From: Diorhabda sublineata
Lineage: Eukaryota; Arthropoda; Insecta; Coleoptera; Chrysomelidae
NCBI RefSeq assembly: GCF_026230105.1
Contig: NC_079476.1
Coordinates: forward strand, 26,464,559-26,528,558
DNA: 64,000 nucleotides
Direction: 5' to 3'
The notes under the pieces: generated by a model
The model's input: the letters and a program-made list of their open reading frames with translations, nothing else
What the model was told of the DNA's origin: nothing
Databases searched by the model: none
Part shown: positions 22,926-35,445 of the stretch, in pieces
How the letters are laid out: each line of letters starts with the position of its first letter
Numbering within the stretch: the stretch's first letter is position 1
Program-made: the position numbers and the translations under genes

Positions 22926-23744
22926 CTAACAACCAAGATGGTAGATACTAGATTTTAAAACTGAAAAACGAAATCAATAGATATGTTATTTTAGGGTGTA
23001 AATTCAATAAGAACGCTAATAGGATAATTGTCAAGGGAGACTATGTTATTGAAGATCTTATGAGTAGCCCAAAAAGGATAAGAGAATTTTTTATTATAAG
23101 ATTATTAAGTTTTTACATAACATAAAGAAAACATCTACAAATAGCTCTGTTCAAGAAGAAACTGATTTTGTAATTTTATTCAAAAACTAAAGCCTGCGCA
23201 TTTAAAATTGAAACAAATTGTGATGAACTAAATAAATGGAAATCCAGGAATCGAAACATCGAAATGAAAACCTCTTAAAAGACATCAGAATTCAGGACGA
23301 GTAGGATTTGTAGTTTGTTGTCGAGTACAGTTTCTTTTGTTTCGATAAGTTGGCAAATCTGAAACGATCTGTTTGAATTTCAGTTATTCACATTTAGTAG
23401 TACGTAAATTTCTTTTGGAAAATTCATATTTCGATGTAGAAAGTTATTTAGAATATATATGGAAACCATGAATAGCGAACTAACAGTTAACTTAACGGGA
23501 TTTTTCTTTTTTTAAACTGACGATTTTATTTTTTAGAACCGAAACAAAATTAAAATTGATTAAAAAAGCGTTTAATCTAAATTCACTGGGTTTTTTTGGT
23601 TCTGCGTCAATATAACACACAATTTATTATTGGATTATGAATTGATTTCGTTCCCTGTTTATTAAATATTTTTTTTAATCCCTTATAAGTTGTTTATTAT
23701 CGTAAATTTTCCGTAAAGTGTACTTCAAAAACCATCCCCGTTAT
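22926..23744. other. no gene seen
   Basis: AT-rich. The word gtgtacttcaaaaa at 23717, just before the direct repeat, is also the recurring anchor word of the 265-bp satellite that starts at 24.28 kb. Confidence 0.45.
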
Positions 23745-23850
23745 TACTTTAATTATATGAAATTTTGGAATCAATTTAACTCGTGTCAATTTTTGATAAA
23801 AAGTAAAACAATGACTTTGTTTTATATCAATTTTTTATTTGCACAAACTA
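23745..23850 (+). repeat. direct repeat bordering the 265-bp satellite, copy 1
   Basis: About 100 bp (gaaattttggaatcaattta.., then gtcaatttttgataaaaag..) is repeated, slightly diverged, at 24183-24283, immediately before the satellite. Confidence 0.65.
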
Positions 23851-24182
23851 AAACGGTTTATTCTTTTTTGAGTTGTGATAATTTCTCTAAATCTTGGTAT
23901 ATTCAGAGTCCTATTTCTTATTGAGCTATCATTTATTTTTGTTTGTGAAGAGCTATGTGAAGAAAAATCCAGAACATTCTAAAGATCAAATTACGTAAAC
24001 AACTGTCAGCATATTATTAGTGTAAATATGAATAATGCATCTAGTTCATTCAATGAAACTTGTTAATTCGATCGTGAAATTAATTAAGTTCATTCGTTTG
24101 TAAAATTGTAAATTGTGTTTTTTGTAACAATAAAGTTTCTTTTTAAAAAAGATTTTCAAAAGTAAAATCTTTAACTTTCTTT

Positions 24183-24283
24183 ATTACTTTTAACTATATA
24201 AAATTTTGGAATCTATTTAACAAGTGTCAATTTTTGATAAAAAGCACAGCAATGACACAATTTTATGTCAACTTTTATGCTTG
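24183..24283 (+). repeat. direct repeat bordering the 265-bp satellite, copy 2
   Basis: Second copy of the 23745-23850 repeat; it runs straight into the first, truncated satellite monomer. Confidence 0.65.
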
Positions 24284-27200
24284 TTGGGGGATGGCTTCAA
24301 TTGCCTGGGATCTTAACTGCTAGGTTTAGAGTCTCCAGGTGTTTGTTAAGACGGTGGATCGTCGGTTTTTTTGTTTTTGTTTTTGAATCGTGTACTTCAA
24401 AAATGATCTGATCAAATTAAACTAATCACAGATCAGTTTTTTTCACGTATTGGTACAACAGGTTGAAGATCAAGGAATATGGAAGGACATTCATGATTTA
24501 GGAAACGAGATGTTTGTTGGGGGATGGCTTCAATTGCCTGGGATCTTCGTCTTCTATTTTAACATCTGCAGGGCTCATTATCTGCTAGGTTTAGAGTCTC
24601 CAGGTGTTTGTTAAGACGATGGATCTTCGGTTTTTTTGTTTTTGTTTTTGAATCGTGTACTTCAAAAATGATCTGATCAAATTAAACTAATCACAGATCA
24701 GTTTTTTTCACGTATTGGTACAGCAGGTTGAAGATCAAGGAATATGGAAGGACATTCATGATTTAGGAAACGAGATGTTTGTTGGGGGATGGCTTCAATT
24801 GCCTGGGATCTTATCTGCTAGGTTTAGAGTCTCCAGGTGTTTGTTATGACGACGGATCTTCGGTTTTTTGGTTTTTGTTTGTGAATCGTGTACTTCAAAA
24901 ATGGTCTGATCAAATTAAACTAATCACAGATTAGTTTTTTTCACGTATTGGTACAACAGGTTGAAGATCAAGGAATATAGAAGGACATTCATGATTTAGG
25001 AAACGAGATGTTTGTTGGGGGATGGCTTCAATTGCCTGGGATCTTCGTCTTCTATTTTAACATCTGCAGGACTCATTATCTGCTAGGTTTAGAGTCTCCA
25101 GGTGTTTGTTAAGACGATGGATCTTCGGTTTTTTTGTTTTTGTTTTTGAATCGTGTACTTCAAAAATGATCTGATCAAATTAAACTAATCACAGATAAGT
25201 TTTTTTCACGTATTGGTACAGCAGGTTGAAGATCAAGGAATATGGAAGGACATTCATGATTTAGGAAACGAGATGTTTGTTGGGGGATGGCTTCAATTGC
25301 CTGGGATCTTCGTCTTCTATTATAACATCTGCAGGACTCATTATCTGCTAGGTTTAGAGTCTCCAGGTGTTTGTTAAGACGATGGATCTTCGGTTTTTTT
25401 GTTTTTGTTTTTGAATCGTGTACTTCAAAAATGATCTGATCAAATTAAACTAATCACAGATCAGTTTTTTTCACGTATTGGTACAGCAGGTTGAAGATCA
25501 AGGAATATGGAAGGACATTCATGATTTAGGAAACGAGATGTTTGTTGGGGGATGGCTTCAATTGCCTGGGATCTTCGTCTTCTATTTTAACATCTGCAGG
25601 ACTCATTATCTGCTAGGTTTAGTGTCTCCAGGTGTTTGTTAAGACGATGGATCTTCGGTTTTTTTGTTTTTGTTTTTGAATCGTGTACTTCAAAAATGAT
25701 CTGATCAAATTAAACAAGTTCCAGGTCAGTTTTTTTCATGTATTGGTACAGCAGGTTGAAGATCAAGGAATATGGAAGGACATTCATGATTTAGGAAACG
25801 AGATGTTTGTTGGGGGATGGCTTCAATTGCCTGGGATCTTCGTCTTCTATTTTAACATCTGCAGGACTCATTATCTGCTAGGTTTAGAGTCTCCAGGTGT
25901 TTGTTAAGACGATGGATCTTCGGTTTTTTTGTTTTTGTTTTTGAATCGTGTACTTCAAAAATGATCTGATCAAATTAAACTAAACACAGATCAGTTTTTT
26001 TCACGTATTGGTACAGCAGGTTGAAGATCAAGGAATATGGAAGGACATTCATGATTTAGGAAACGAGATGTTTGTTGGGGGATGGCTTCAATTGCCTGGG
26101 ATCTTCGTCTTCTATAATAACATCTGCAGGACTCATTATCTGCTAGGTTTAGAGTCTCCAGGTGTTTGTTAAGACGATGGATCTTCGGTTTTTTTGTTTT
26201 TGTTTTTGAATCGTGTACTTCAAAAATGATCTGATCAAATTAAACTAATCACAGATCAGTTTTTTTCACGTATTGGTACAGCAGGTTGAAGATCAAGGAA
26301 TATGGAAGGACATTCATGATTTAGGAAACGAGATGTTTGTTGGGGGATGGCTTCAATTGCCTGGGATCTTCGTCTTCTATTTTAACATCTGCAGGACTCA
26401 TTATCTGCTAGGTTTAGAGTCTCCAGGTGTTTGTTAAGACGATGGATCTTCGGTTTTTTTGTTTTTGTTTTTGAATCGTGTACTTCAAAAATGATCTGAT
26501 CAAATTAAACAAGTTCCAGGTCAGTTTTTTTCATGTATTGGTACAGCAGGCTGAAGATCAAGGAATATGGAAGGACATTCATGATTTAGGAAACGAGATG
26601 TTTGTTGGGGGATGGCTTCAATTGCATGGGATCTTCGTCTTCTATTTTAACATCTGCAGGACTCATTATCTGCTAGGTTTATCGTCTTCAGTTGTTTGTT
26701 AAGATGACGGATCTTCGGTTTTTTGTTTTTGTTTTTGAATCGTGTACTTCAAAAATGATCTGATCAAATTAAACAAGTTCCAGGTCAGTTTTTTTCATGT
26801 ATTGGTACAGCAGGTTGAAGATCAAGGAATATGGAAGGACATTCATGATTTAGGAAACGAGATGTTTGTTGGGGGATGGCTTCAATTGCCTGGGATCTTC
26901 GTCTTCTATTTTAACATCTGCAGGACTCATTATCTGCTAGGTTTAGAGTCTCCAGGTGTTTGTTATGACGACGGATCTTCGGTTTTTTGGTTTTTGTTTG
27001 TGAATCGTGTACTTCAAAAATGGTCTGATCAAATTAAACTAATCACAGATTAGTTTTTTTCACGTATTGGTACAACAGGTTGAAGATCAATGAAATCAAT
27101 GAATATGGAAGGACATTCATGATTTAGGAAACGAGATGTTTGTTGGGGGATGGCTTCAATTGCCTGGGATCTTCGTCTTCTATAATAACATCTGCAGGAC

Positions 27201-29106
27201 TCATTATCTGCTAGGTTTAGAGTCTCCAGGTGTTTGTTATGATGACGGATCTTCGGTTTTTTTTGTTTTTGTTTTTGAATCGTGTACTTCAAAAATGGTC
27301 TGATCAAATTAAACTAATCACAGATTAGTTTTTTTCACGTATTGGTACAACAGGTTGAAGATCAAGGAATATGGAAGGACATTCATGATTTAGGAAACGA
27401 GATGTTTGTTGGGGGATGGCTTCAATTGCCTGGGATCTTCGTCTTCTATTTTAACATCTGCAGGACTCATTATCTGCTAGGTTTATCGTCTTCAGTTGTT
27501 TGTTAGGATGACGGATCTTCGGTTTTTTGTTTTTGTTTTTGAATCGTGTACTTCAAAAATGATCTGATCAAATTAAACTAATCACAGATTAGTTTTTTTC
27601 ACGTATTGGTACAACAGGTTGAAGATCAAGGAATATGGAAGGACATTCATGATTTAGGAAACGAGATGTTTGTTGGGGGATGGCTTCAATTGCCTGGGAT
27701 CTTCGTCTTCTATTTTAACATCTGCAGGACTCATTATCTGCTAGGTTTAGAGTCTCCAGGTGTTTGTTATGACGACGGATCTTCGGTTTTTTGGTTTTTG
27801 TTTGTGAATCGTGTACTTCAAAAATGGTCTGATCAAATTAAACTAATCACAGATCAGTTTTTTTCACGTATTGGTACAGCACGCTGAAGATCAATGAATA
27901 TGGAAGGACATTCATGATTTAGGAAACGAGATGTTTGTTGGGGGATGGCTTCAATTGCCTGAGATCTTCGTCTTCTATTTCAACATATGCAGGACTCATT
28001 ATCTGCTAGGTTTAGAGTCTCCAGGTGTTTGTTATGACGACGGATCTTCGGTTTTTTGGTTTTTGTTTGTGAATCGTGTACTTCAAAAATGGTCTGATCA
28101 AATTAAACTAATCACAGATTAGTTTTTTTCACGTATTGGTACAACAGGTTGAAGATCAAGGAATATGGAAGGACATTCATGATTTAGGAAACGAGATGTT
28201 TGTTGGGGGATGGCTTCAATTGCCTGGGATCTTCGTCTTCTATTTTAACATCTGCAGGACTCATTATCTGCTAGGTTTATCGTCTTCAGTTGTTTGTTAG
28301 GATGACGGATCTTCGGTTTTTTGTTTTTGTTTTTGAATCGTGTACTTCAAAAATGATCTGATCAAATTAAACTAATCACAGATTAGTTTTTTTCACGTAT
28401 TGGTACAGCAGGTTGAAGATCAAGGAATATGGAAGGACATTCATGATTTAGGAAACGAGATGTTTGTTGGGGGATGGCTTCAATTGCCTGGGATCTTCGT
28501 CTACTATTTTAACATCTGCAGGACTCATTATCTGCTAGGTTTATCGTCTTCAGTTGTTTGTTAGGATGACGGATCTTCGGTTTTTTGGTTTTTGTTTGTG
28601 AATCGTGTACTTCAAAAATGGTCTGATCAAATTAAACTAATCACAGATTAGTTTTTTTCACGTATTGGTACAACAGGTTGAAGATCAATGAATATGGAAG
28701 GACATTCATGATTTAGGAAACGAGATGTTTGTTGGGGGATGGCTTCAATTGCCTGGGATCTTCGTCTTCTATTTTAACATCTGCAGGACTCATTATCTGC
28801 TAGGTTTAAAGTCTCCAGGTGTTTGTTATGACGACGGATCTTCGGTTTTTTGGTTTTTGTTTGTGAATCGTGTACTTCAAAAATGGTCTGATCAAATTAA
28901 ACTAATCACAGATCAGTTTTTTTCACGTATTGGTACAGCACGCTGAAGATCAATGAATATGGAAGGACATTCATGATTTAGGAAACGAGATGTTTGTTGG
29001 GGGATGGCTTCAATTGCCTGGGATCTTCGTCTTCTATTTCAACATATGCAGGACTCATTATCTGCTAGGTTTATCGTCTTCAGGTGTTTGTTAAGACGAC
29101 GGATCT
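24284..29106 (-). repeat. satellite array, 18+ monomers of about 265 bp, derived from a LINE
   Basis: The anchor tgtacttcaaaaatg occurs 18 times between 24391 and 28871. Spacing is 264 or 265 bp, except 233 (a monomer lacking about 33 bp) and 275. Truncated monomers sit at both ends. On the minus strand each monomer encodes HRLNKHLETLNLADNESCRC followed, after a frameshift, by IEDEDP. This is the LINE C-terminal pattern GHC.LN.HL..LGLAD...CR.C..E.E, so the satellite contains an antisense LINE piece. Marker variants recur every third monomer (about 794 bp), which indicates a trimeric higher-order repeat. Plus-strand open frames (about 60-100 residues) are by-products. Confidence 0.95.
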
Positions 29107-30228
29107 GCATTATTATTTTTGTTTTGTTTTTCTACCCGTAATATTATAAAAAAAGTAACAAATATTCTAGTATACATCTTAAATATTCCAAATCGACATA
29201 TTGAATATGACAAATTAGCTAAACACATGAGACATTGGGGCAGTAATTGATATCATTGGGGTATTACATAGAATACTGCATTGCTGGAATGGATAGGAAT
29301 CAATTAACATTATACTAATCAGTGTAATATCGTCGTGTTGAATTTTGGATGGGTTGTTGCGCATACAAACTAGTTTAGGTCATAAATCAAACGCAGTTTG
29401 TCAGTTGAATTCGACAATTTGGCACGTAGTTAATTATTTTGACATTTAGAAGGCTTTATTTGAATATTATAATGAATGAAAGCATTTAATTTTGATGTTT
29501 TTTGTTTAACATAAAAAAACGTTATATCATAACTAAAAAAAAGTTAAAATTGTTTAGCTTTAGAGCGCAGTTTATATAAGTAATATCCCACCTCGTGTTC
29601 GAACTTTAACCATTGAAAGTTTCCAGCTAGTAAGCGATTTATTCTGTTCACTAAATCGGATAAAAGTGTAAAAAGTGCAAAGAAAGATCAGCCCTAAATA
29701 CCATCACCGTATGACGCGCTAACAGCTTATAAGATCGTTTCATCGGAGGTTAAGCGTACCAATTTTCTCATTCAATTGACTGGCAACATCGACTACAATT
29801 TTGGTTTTGACGATAAAACTCCCATTAAAGCTTCTCCTTCCATCTTGCCGTGCCTACTCGTCCGCGAGACTAAATCTAATTTGTTACTGTATCGTGATTC
29901 GCATAGTTGATAATATTTTTTCAAAAATCGTGGCCAAACTGAGATAACTTCAAATTGAATAATTGATTTTCTATTGATCGATATTGGAAAAGAAATAATA
30001 AGAAAACTACTTATTTTTGCATCTTTCATAATTGTTTTTACACATTTACTATATTTAATGATAACATTTTTGAGTCAAAATTTGTTCATCAACATGATGC
30101 TTTCCAGATATCAATTATCCTCATAAATTATCAGTTAAGACCCTCAGGTTTCCATTACCTGCTTGGTTGGAATTCCTCTCATAATCTTTTTGATTTAAAT
30201 AGTTCGGTAAATCGGTCATTTACATACA
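29107..30228. other. no gene recognised
   Basis: Between the satellite and the mariner block. A tatataag word at about 29573 with more balanced sequence downstream (29590-29880) could be a promoter on the plus strand, but no coding exon follows. The minus-strand open frame at 29793-30029 resembles nothing known to me. Confidence 0.4.
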
Positions 30229-31640
30229 GGTTGATTCGAGAAGTAACTAGTTCGACAAAGAAAATACAAAAATTTCGGAGAAAAATATATTTATTTTCCT
30301 AATTCTAGCTACATAGGCTTTTCCCTGTGATTTTCGATACCCTTTTTATAATAAAAATCATCAAGATCCTCAAAATAGTCATTGACTATCGACAATTTGA
30401 TCACGGAGGGATTTTCTCAAGTCTGGCAATAGGAAATAATCCGAGGGGGTTGAATCTAGTGAATAGAAAGCTGGAAATTGCAATTTGAACTTTAATTCGT
30501 TAATTTTGGATTTTGCAATAACGGATGATTGAGCTGGTGGATTATCTTGATGAAAAACAACTTTTTTCTGATCCAAATTCGGTCATAGTTTTTCTTTTTT
30601 CAAGATAGAAGATTAAAATTGTCCCACACGCATCCCAGAATACGTTTTTGCCTCCTTGAGAGCTGGTTCCTCCTCCAAATCCTACGTTTTGATTGTTTTT
30701 TGAAGTGATGGACCATTGGGGGTCTCGAATTCAAAAGAGTACCACATTAATATGCTCTTCTTTTATGGTGCTGTGGATTTTAAGCTCCCTAAATTTTCTC
30801 CTCCAGTTGATCCTACCCAGAATTGCCCTCTTCTAATTGCTTATCTTTTGAACACCGGGAGATTTTCTTGAGTCTGGAAACAGAAAATAATCCAAGGGGG
30901 TTGAATCTAGTTAACAGCGGGCTGGAAATTGCAATTTGAACGTCAATTCATCAATTTATGATCTTGAAATAAAGGATTATTGAGCTGGTGCATTATCTTG
31001 ATGAAAAACAACTTTCTTCTTATCCAAATACAGCCATTTTTGCTTAAATTCTTGATAGTTTTTCCTTTTTCAATGAAAATTATCCCACACTCATTCCAAA
31101 ACACGTTTTTGCCTTCTTTGGAGCTGGTTTTCTCCTCCAAATTCATCGTTTTGACTGTTTTCTGAAAGGTGGACGCATTGGAGGTCTTGAATTCAAAAGA
31201 GTACCACATTAATCTGCTCTTCTTTTATGGTACTGTGGATTTTAAGCTCCCTAAATTTTTCCCTCCAGTTGATCCTCCCCAGAATTGTCCTCTTCTAATT
31301 GCTTATCTTTGCTGTCTTTGGACAGAAAATGATCTAAGAGAGCTGAATCTAGTAAATTGCGTGCTTGAGATTGCAATTCAAACTTTAATTTATTAATTTT
31401 GGATCCAGCAATAACGGATGATTGAGCTGGTGCATTAACTTGATGAAAAACAAGTTTTTTCTTTTCCAAATACAGCCATTTTTTGCTTAAATTCTTGATA
31501 GTTTTTTCTTTTTCAATGAAAATTATCCCATACGCATCCCAAAATACGTTTTTGTCTTCTTTGGAGCTGGTTCTCTTCTCCAAATCTATTGTTTTGATCC
31601 TTATTTCTAATTGCTTATCTTTAGAAGGTTGATGGCGTCT
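30229..31640 (-). mobile_element. mariner transposase segment, tandemly triplicated
   Basis: Three direct copies, spaced about 450 bp (alignment points 30450, 30901, 31343), each encode the second half of a mariner transposase on the minus strand. The best-preserved copy (31251-31610) reads KNVFWDAYGIIFIEK, KEKTIKNLS, KKKLVFHQVNAPAQSSVIA and INKLKFELQ. Copy 1 keeps VVFHQDNPPAQSSVIA and FYSLDSTPSDYFLLPDL. These are the .VFWD.RGI..IDYLEKG.T, LFHQDNA.AH.S and YSPDLAPSDYFLF.L blocks with the catalytic Asp positions. The second Asp is D in copy 1 and V in copy 3. A terminal-repeat-like sequence (from about 30229) marks the 3' end. All copies are broken. Confidence 0.85.
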
Positions 31641-34600
31641 ACAACGTCTGCTACCTCTTAACAAGTCTCTACGCCCTAAATTGGATTCAGAATTTGATCA
31701 AGAAAGACTACAGAGCAGGAAAGCCAATATATTAATGGAGAAGGCGTCTTCAACTACGATTTATATTAAGTCTTGCTTGCATCGCATATAACCTCAAATA
31801 ATTTGACAAACATAAGTTTTAATAACAATTTGTAAAGTTCACTGACATATTTTTACCTAAAGCACTTTGATTAAGATTTCCAGACGTTCCCTAGTTTATT
31901 TTGAGTATTGTAAACAGAAAAAATTAGATTTAGACACATGATTCTTTTTGTACTAGATCATTCCAATCAATGGATGGTTTTCTTATAGCCCCAAGAAGAG
32001 ATCAAGTTTAACAAAATAATGATGAAGATGAGCCATGACGTAATGGAATTTATTAGAAGGGCTAAGATTATAAAATTACACAAATTAGATAGATTTTTAA
32101 TCATATTATTTTCCCTGTTTACTTTTTAAAAATATTTAAGTTGGATAATGAAAATACTTCCAAGAAATATCATGGTTTAATTAGATTGTGTTGATTAGTT
32201 GAATATACAAAAATTTTACAGCCTTCTACAATGTTTTTACTACGAACCACCCCTGGTTATCAGTTTTATAAACAAATCACTAATAATAATACTATAAATT
32301 ATAATTTTTACATATTTGAAAATAACTAAATAATCATTTTAGATATACAGTTTCAAAGTATCTAATAGGCTTTGTTCAGGTGAATTGGAAGTTGTTCCTC
32401 ATACATAAAATATAATTTGGGAGCTTCCTTAAGGTAATTTTCCGAAATACACGACATAATAATCAAAGGGAAAATGAGAAAATGTAAGACAGCGTTTCGG
32501 AAGCAACAATCTTATTGCTAAAACTAAATATGCAGATTGTGACTTGAATTTCAATTGGATGCTAAGCTGATTGTGATAACGAACAACTTCTATTTAGTTT
32601 ATGATCCCTGTAAGGTATATATGGAGATAATAGATGATGTATCACCCCAAATAATATTAACAGTTTTTTCATCTACTAATTTCGCGAGGTATATACGACA
32701 TTTTCAATTTTTTAATGAATGCTACTTCAGTTGTAAGACAATCAACATTTTGATTGGTCATGAACGTTTTTGTTTGAACTGATGTGTGTATTTGTGAATC
32801 GATTGGTTTCTCTTGATTTTTCGGAACACTTTTAACAAAAAAACTTTGGTGTACCAATCAGAATTGACTGATCTACGTTGCTCTAATGAAACGGGCAATA
32901 ATTTGCTTCGAACTACAAACTAATGTAGAAGTCTGTCTTTTTGCAATATCAGTTCACCAAAGCGTCGATGTTTTTTGACACAACAACAGATTTTGAACGA
33001 TCCTCAAGGAATTCATGCTGTCGCGAATAATCACGAATGAATACAGAAAACGGAAGACGGTGATTGGAGATGAACAAAATGAATGTTTCGAGTATCTGTC
33101 AAACGTCAAACTTGACACTTGACACTATGATATATTGACATATTCATAGTAGCAACCCTCGTAATCAGTATGAAATCTTCAAAATTCAAATAATGATAGC
33201 GAGAAATTGTAATTTAACATGTTATCAAAGAAAAATAATATTGCGGTTATAGTAATTTTTCATATTATTACCGTAATTTCATCCACAACTCTTTGTTCGA
33301 ACATAGATATAATAGCAAGTCATTAACTTGAATGTTTCCTTTGGATAATGGCTTTTTTCATATTAAATTATGATAGATGGTCTAAAAGTTACATAAATTT
33401 GTTTTTAAATTCCACACAACAATGATGGGTTGTTGCTTAATTAGTTATTTTTTGATTGATCAAAGAAAATATTTCTTTGAAACCTTACTGGATATATACA
33501 CTGCCCCATAAAAAAAAACGTTCTTGAATACTGACAGAACTCACCAGGTATTATTATTCAAAACGTGTTTTCCTTTTAATTCAATTCAACTTTAGTTCCT
33601 CAATATGTACAGATGTGTTGATGGTTGCTTTTCGATTTTATCTAAGACTGCGTGCTTTATAACCAAACTTGATCCTGGTGGTTATTTCTTCACGTGTTGT
33701 ATACTATAATTTTTCTATTTCACCTCAATAATTTCCTTTTATCATTATATGGTGAATATATGGATAAAATCGTTTCTTTTTCTTATAATCACATTTAACA
33801 ATATAATTTTCGCTCCAATCTCGTAATTTTTCATTTATTCACATCTTCCTTCTCTAAATTTCCACCTCTAGCCGGGATAATAGTGAAATTGGTTGTTCGA
33901 AATATCCCCGTCTCGCTACCAGGTTTCATTATACAATTTACTTGGTCTAATACCGAAAATATTCTCGAAGGCAATCGAGACTTGTAGCTTTCCACACTAC
34001 CGTACCTTCATATCATTCAATCAAGTAATGTAGCTGGAAATATGGGGGTTTGTTTCAGAGTCGGAAAATTAGGTTTCGTTGCGAAAAAGAAAATTGTCTC
34101 GAGCAAGATATTTTTCAGAACCACGCGTATAATGAAACTGTAGGTAACGGCATTTGACTTTAAAATATCTGGATTCTTATGCGATCTGTTATACGAGATA
34201 TAAATGCGCGACGTTGTCGGTTATCAAAAAATTTCCCTATCTATACTACTATTTATACATGGAATTTTTGATAAATAAACTTTTCTACTATTAATACCAA
34301 ATATAGAGACCTTACTAATCGAATACATCCAGTATAATAAACAAAATATTAAGAGAAACGTTGCTTGAAAAATTACATAACCTAACTTAATTGTGTATTG
34401 ATTGATTAGATTTTGGATAGCAAAAATTTGACCATTCGACCTATTTAGGTTTTTATCAAAATATGATTTGACTTTGATAACTCATTATATTATTTAATAG
34501 ATCATTTACAATATGAATATAAAAATAAAAAACTGTTTTAACCTCAAGAAAATAATTTAATAATCAAAAATATATATTATTGATGAAGCTTCAATCTATT

Positions 34601-35037
34601 TTTCAAAGATTAAGATGTCTGTCGTATGTAAACAGCATCACAATCATAAGTTTAATGAAATATTTTGATAATGTCCTTCAAGTCCTATAGTAATTGAACT
34701 AATTCGATGGAAAAGTCCTTGGAAATGTTTTACATTTTGATGTTTGATATGAATTGAAGTTTAAATACCTTGAATTGAGTCTACATTTCGTTTTTTGGTA
34801 CACCAGCAATATGAAAAAAGAATGTAATATTTATATAGAGTTTGCTTAATATTTTCGTTTACTAATTTTGCTAAAACACTTGATATGAATCCCCCCATAG
34901 CACAACCATCAATTTGTTCTAATATTTTATTCCCAAATTTGAAAAATGTTCACCTTTGTATATATCTCCAAATTTTTTTTATTAATATGTCTTTATTAAT
35001 TGTACTAGAGATATTTGTTTATAAAAAAACTACATCT
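31641..35037. other. 3.4 kb without a recognisable feature
   Basis: AT-rich throughout. A more balanced stretch at about 33860-34220 has no coding signal. Short open frames (32555-32857) resemble nothing known to me. Confidence 0.45.
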
Positions 35038-35445
35038 AAAATAATCCGAGGGGATTAAATCTGGCGAGTAGGATTCAAACTTTGATCGATCAATTTTGGC
35101 TATTGCGATGACGTATGTATGTTTTTGCTTAATTTTTTCGTTGCAATAATAATCGTCGTTGATGGTTGTTATTGTTTAATAATAGTCAAACAAAATTATC
35201 CCACGTATATCCCAAAAAAACAGCACCTTGACCTTACCAGTTCTCTTTTTTCTGTCCATTATTTTGATCATTCTTTTGTGGATTTTTTCCATTCTTTTTC
35301 CCAAATCCACTGAAAACCTTCACTATCAATGGCTGCCAAGCAAATACTAAACAACGCAGCGTCTTCAAACTGCATAGATTGTGACTTTTCTAGTACAGCA
35401 ACTACCGCCATCTCTAGTCCAGGACCGGTACTTCTTGGAACATTT
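35038..35445 (-). mobile_element. internally deleted mariner with 5' end
   Basis: Read on the minus strand from the 5' end (35445), a terminal-repeat-like stretch is followed by MAVVAVLEKSQSMQFEDAAL, then FSICLAAID. This is the N-terminus also seen at 60.5 kb. The sequence then jumps to KIHK, to KVKVLFFWDIRGIILFDYY (catalytic strand region), and finally to IAKIDRSKFESYSPDLIPSDYF. Two internal deletions have removed most of the HTH and the first catalytic Asp region. Confidence 0.8.

Noticed and set aside
25683..28946. Series of 60-100-residue plus-strand open frames (containing DIHDLGNEMFVGGWLQLPG)
   Set aside because: They are by-products of the 265-bp satellite. The recognisable protein signal is on the opposite strand, and the frame shifts from monomer to monomer because 265 is not a multiple of three.
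29560..29700. TATA-like word with a possible promoter
   Set aside because: No coding exon or splice donor follows on the plus strand. A single TATA word in AT-rich DNA is weak evidence.
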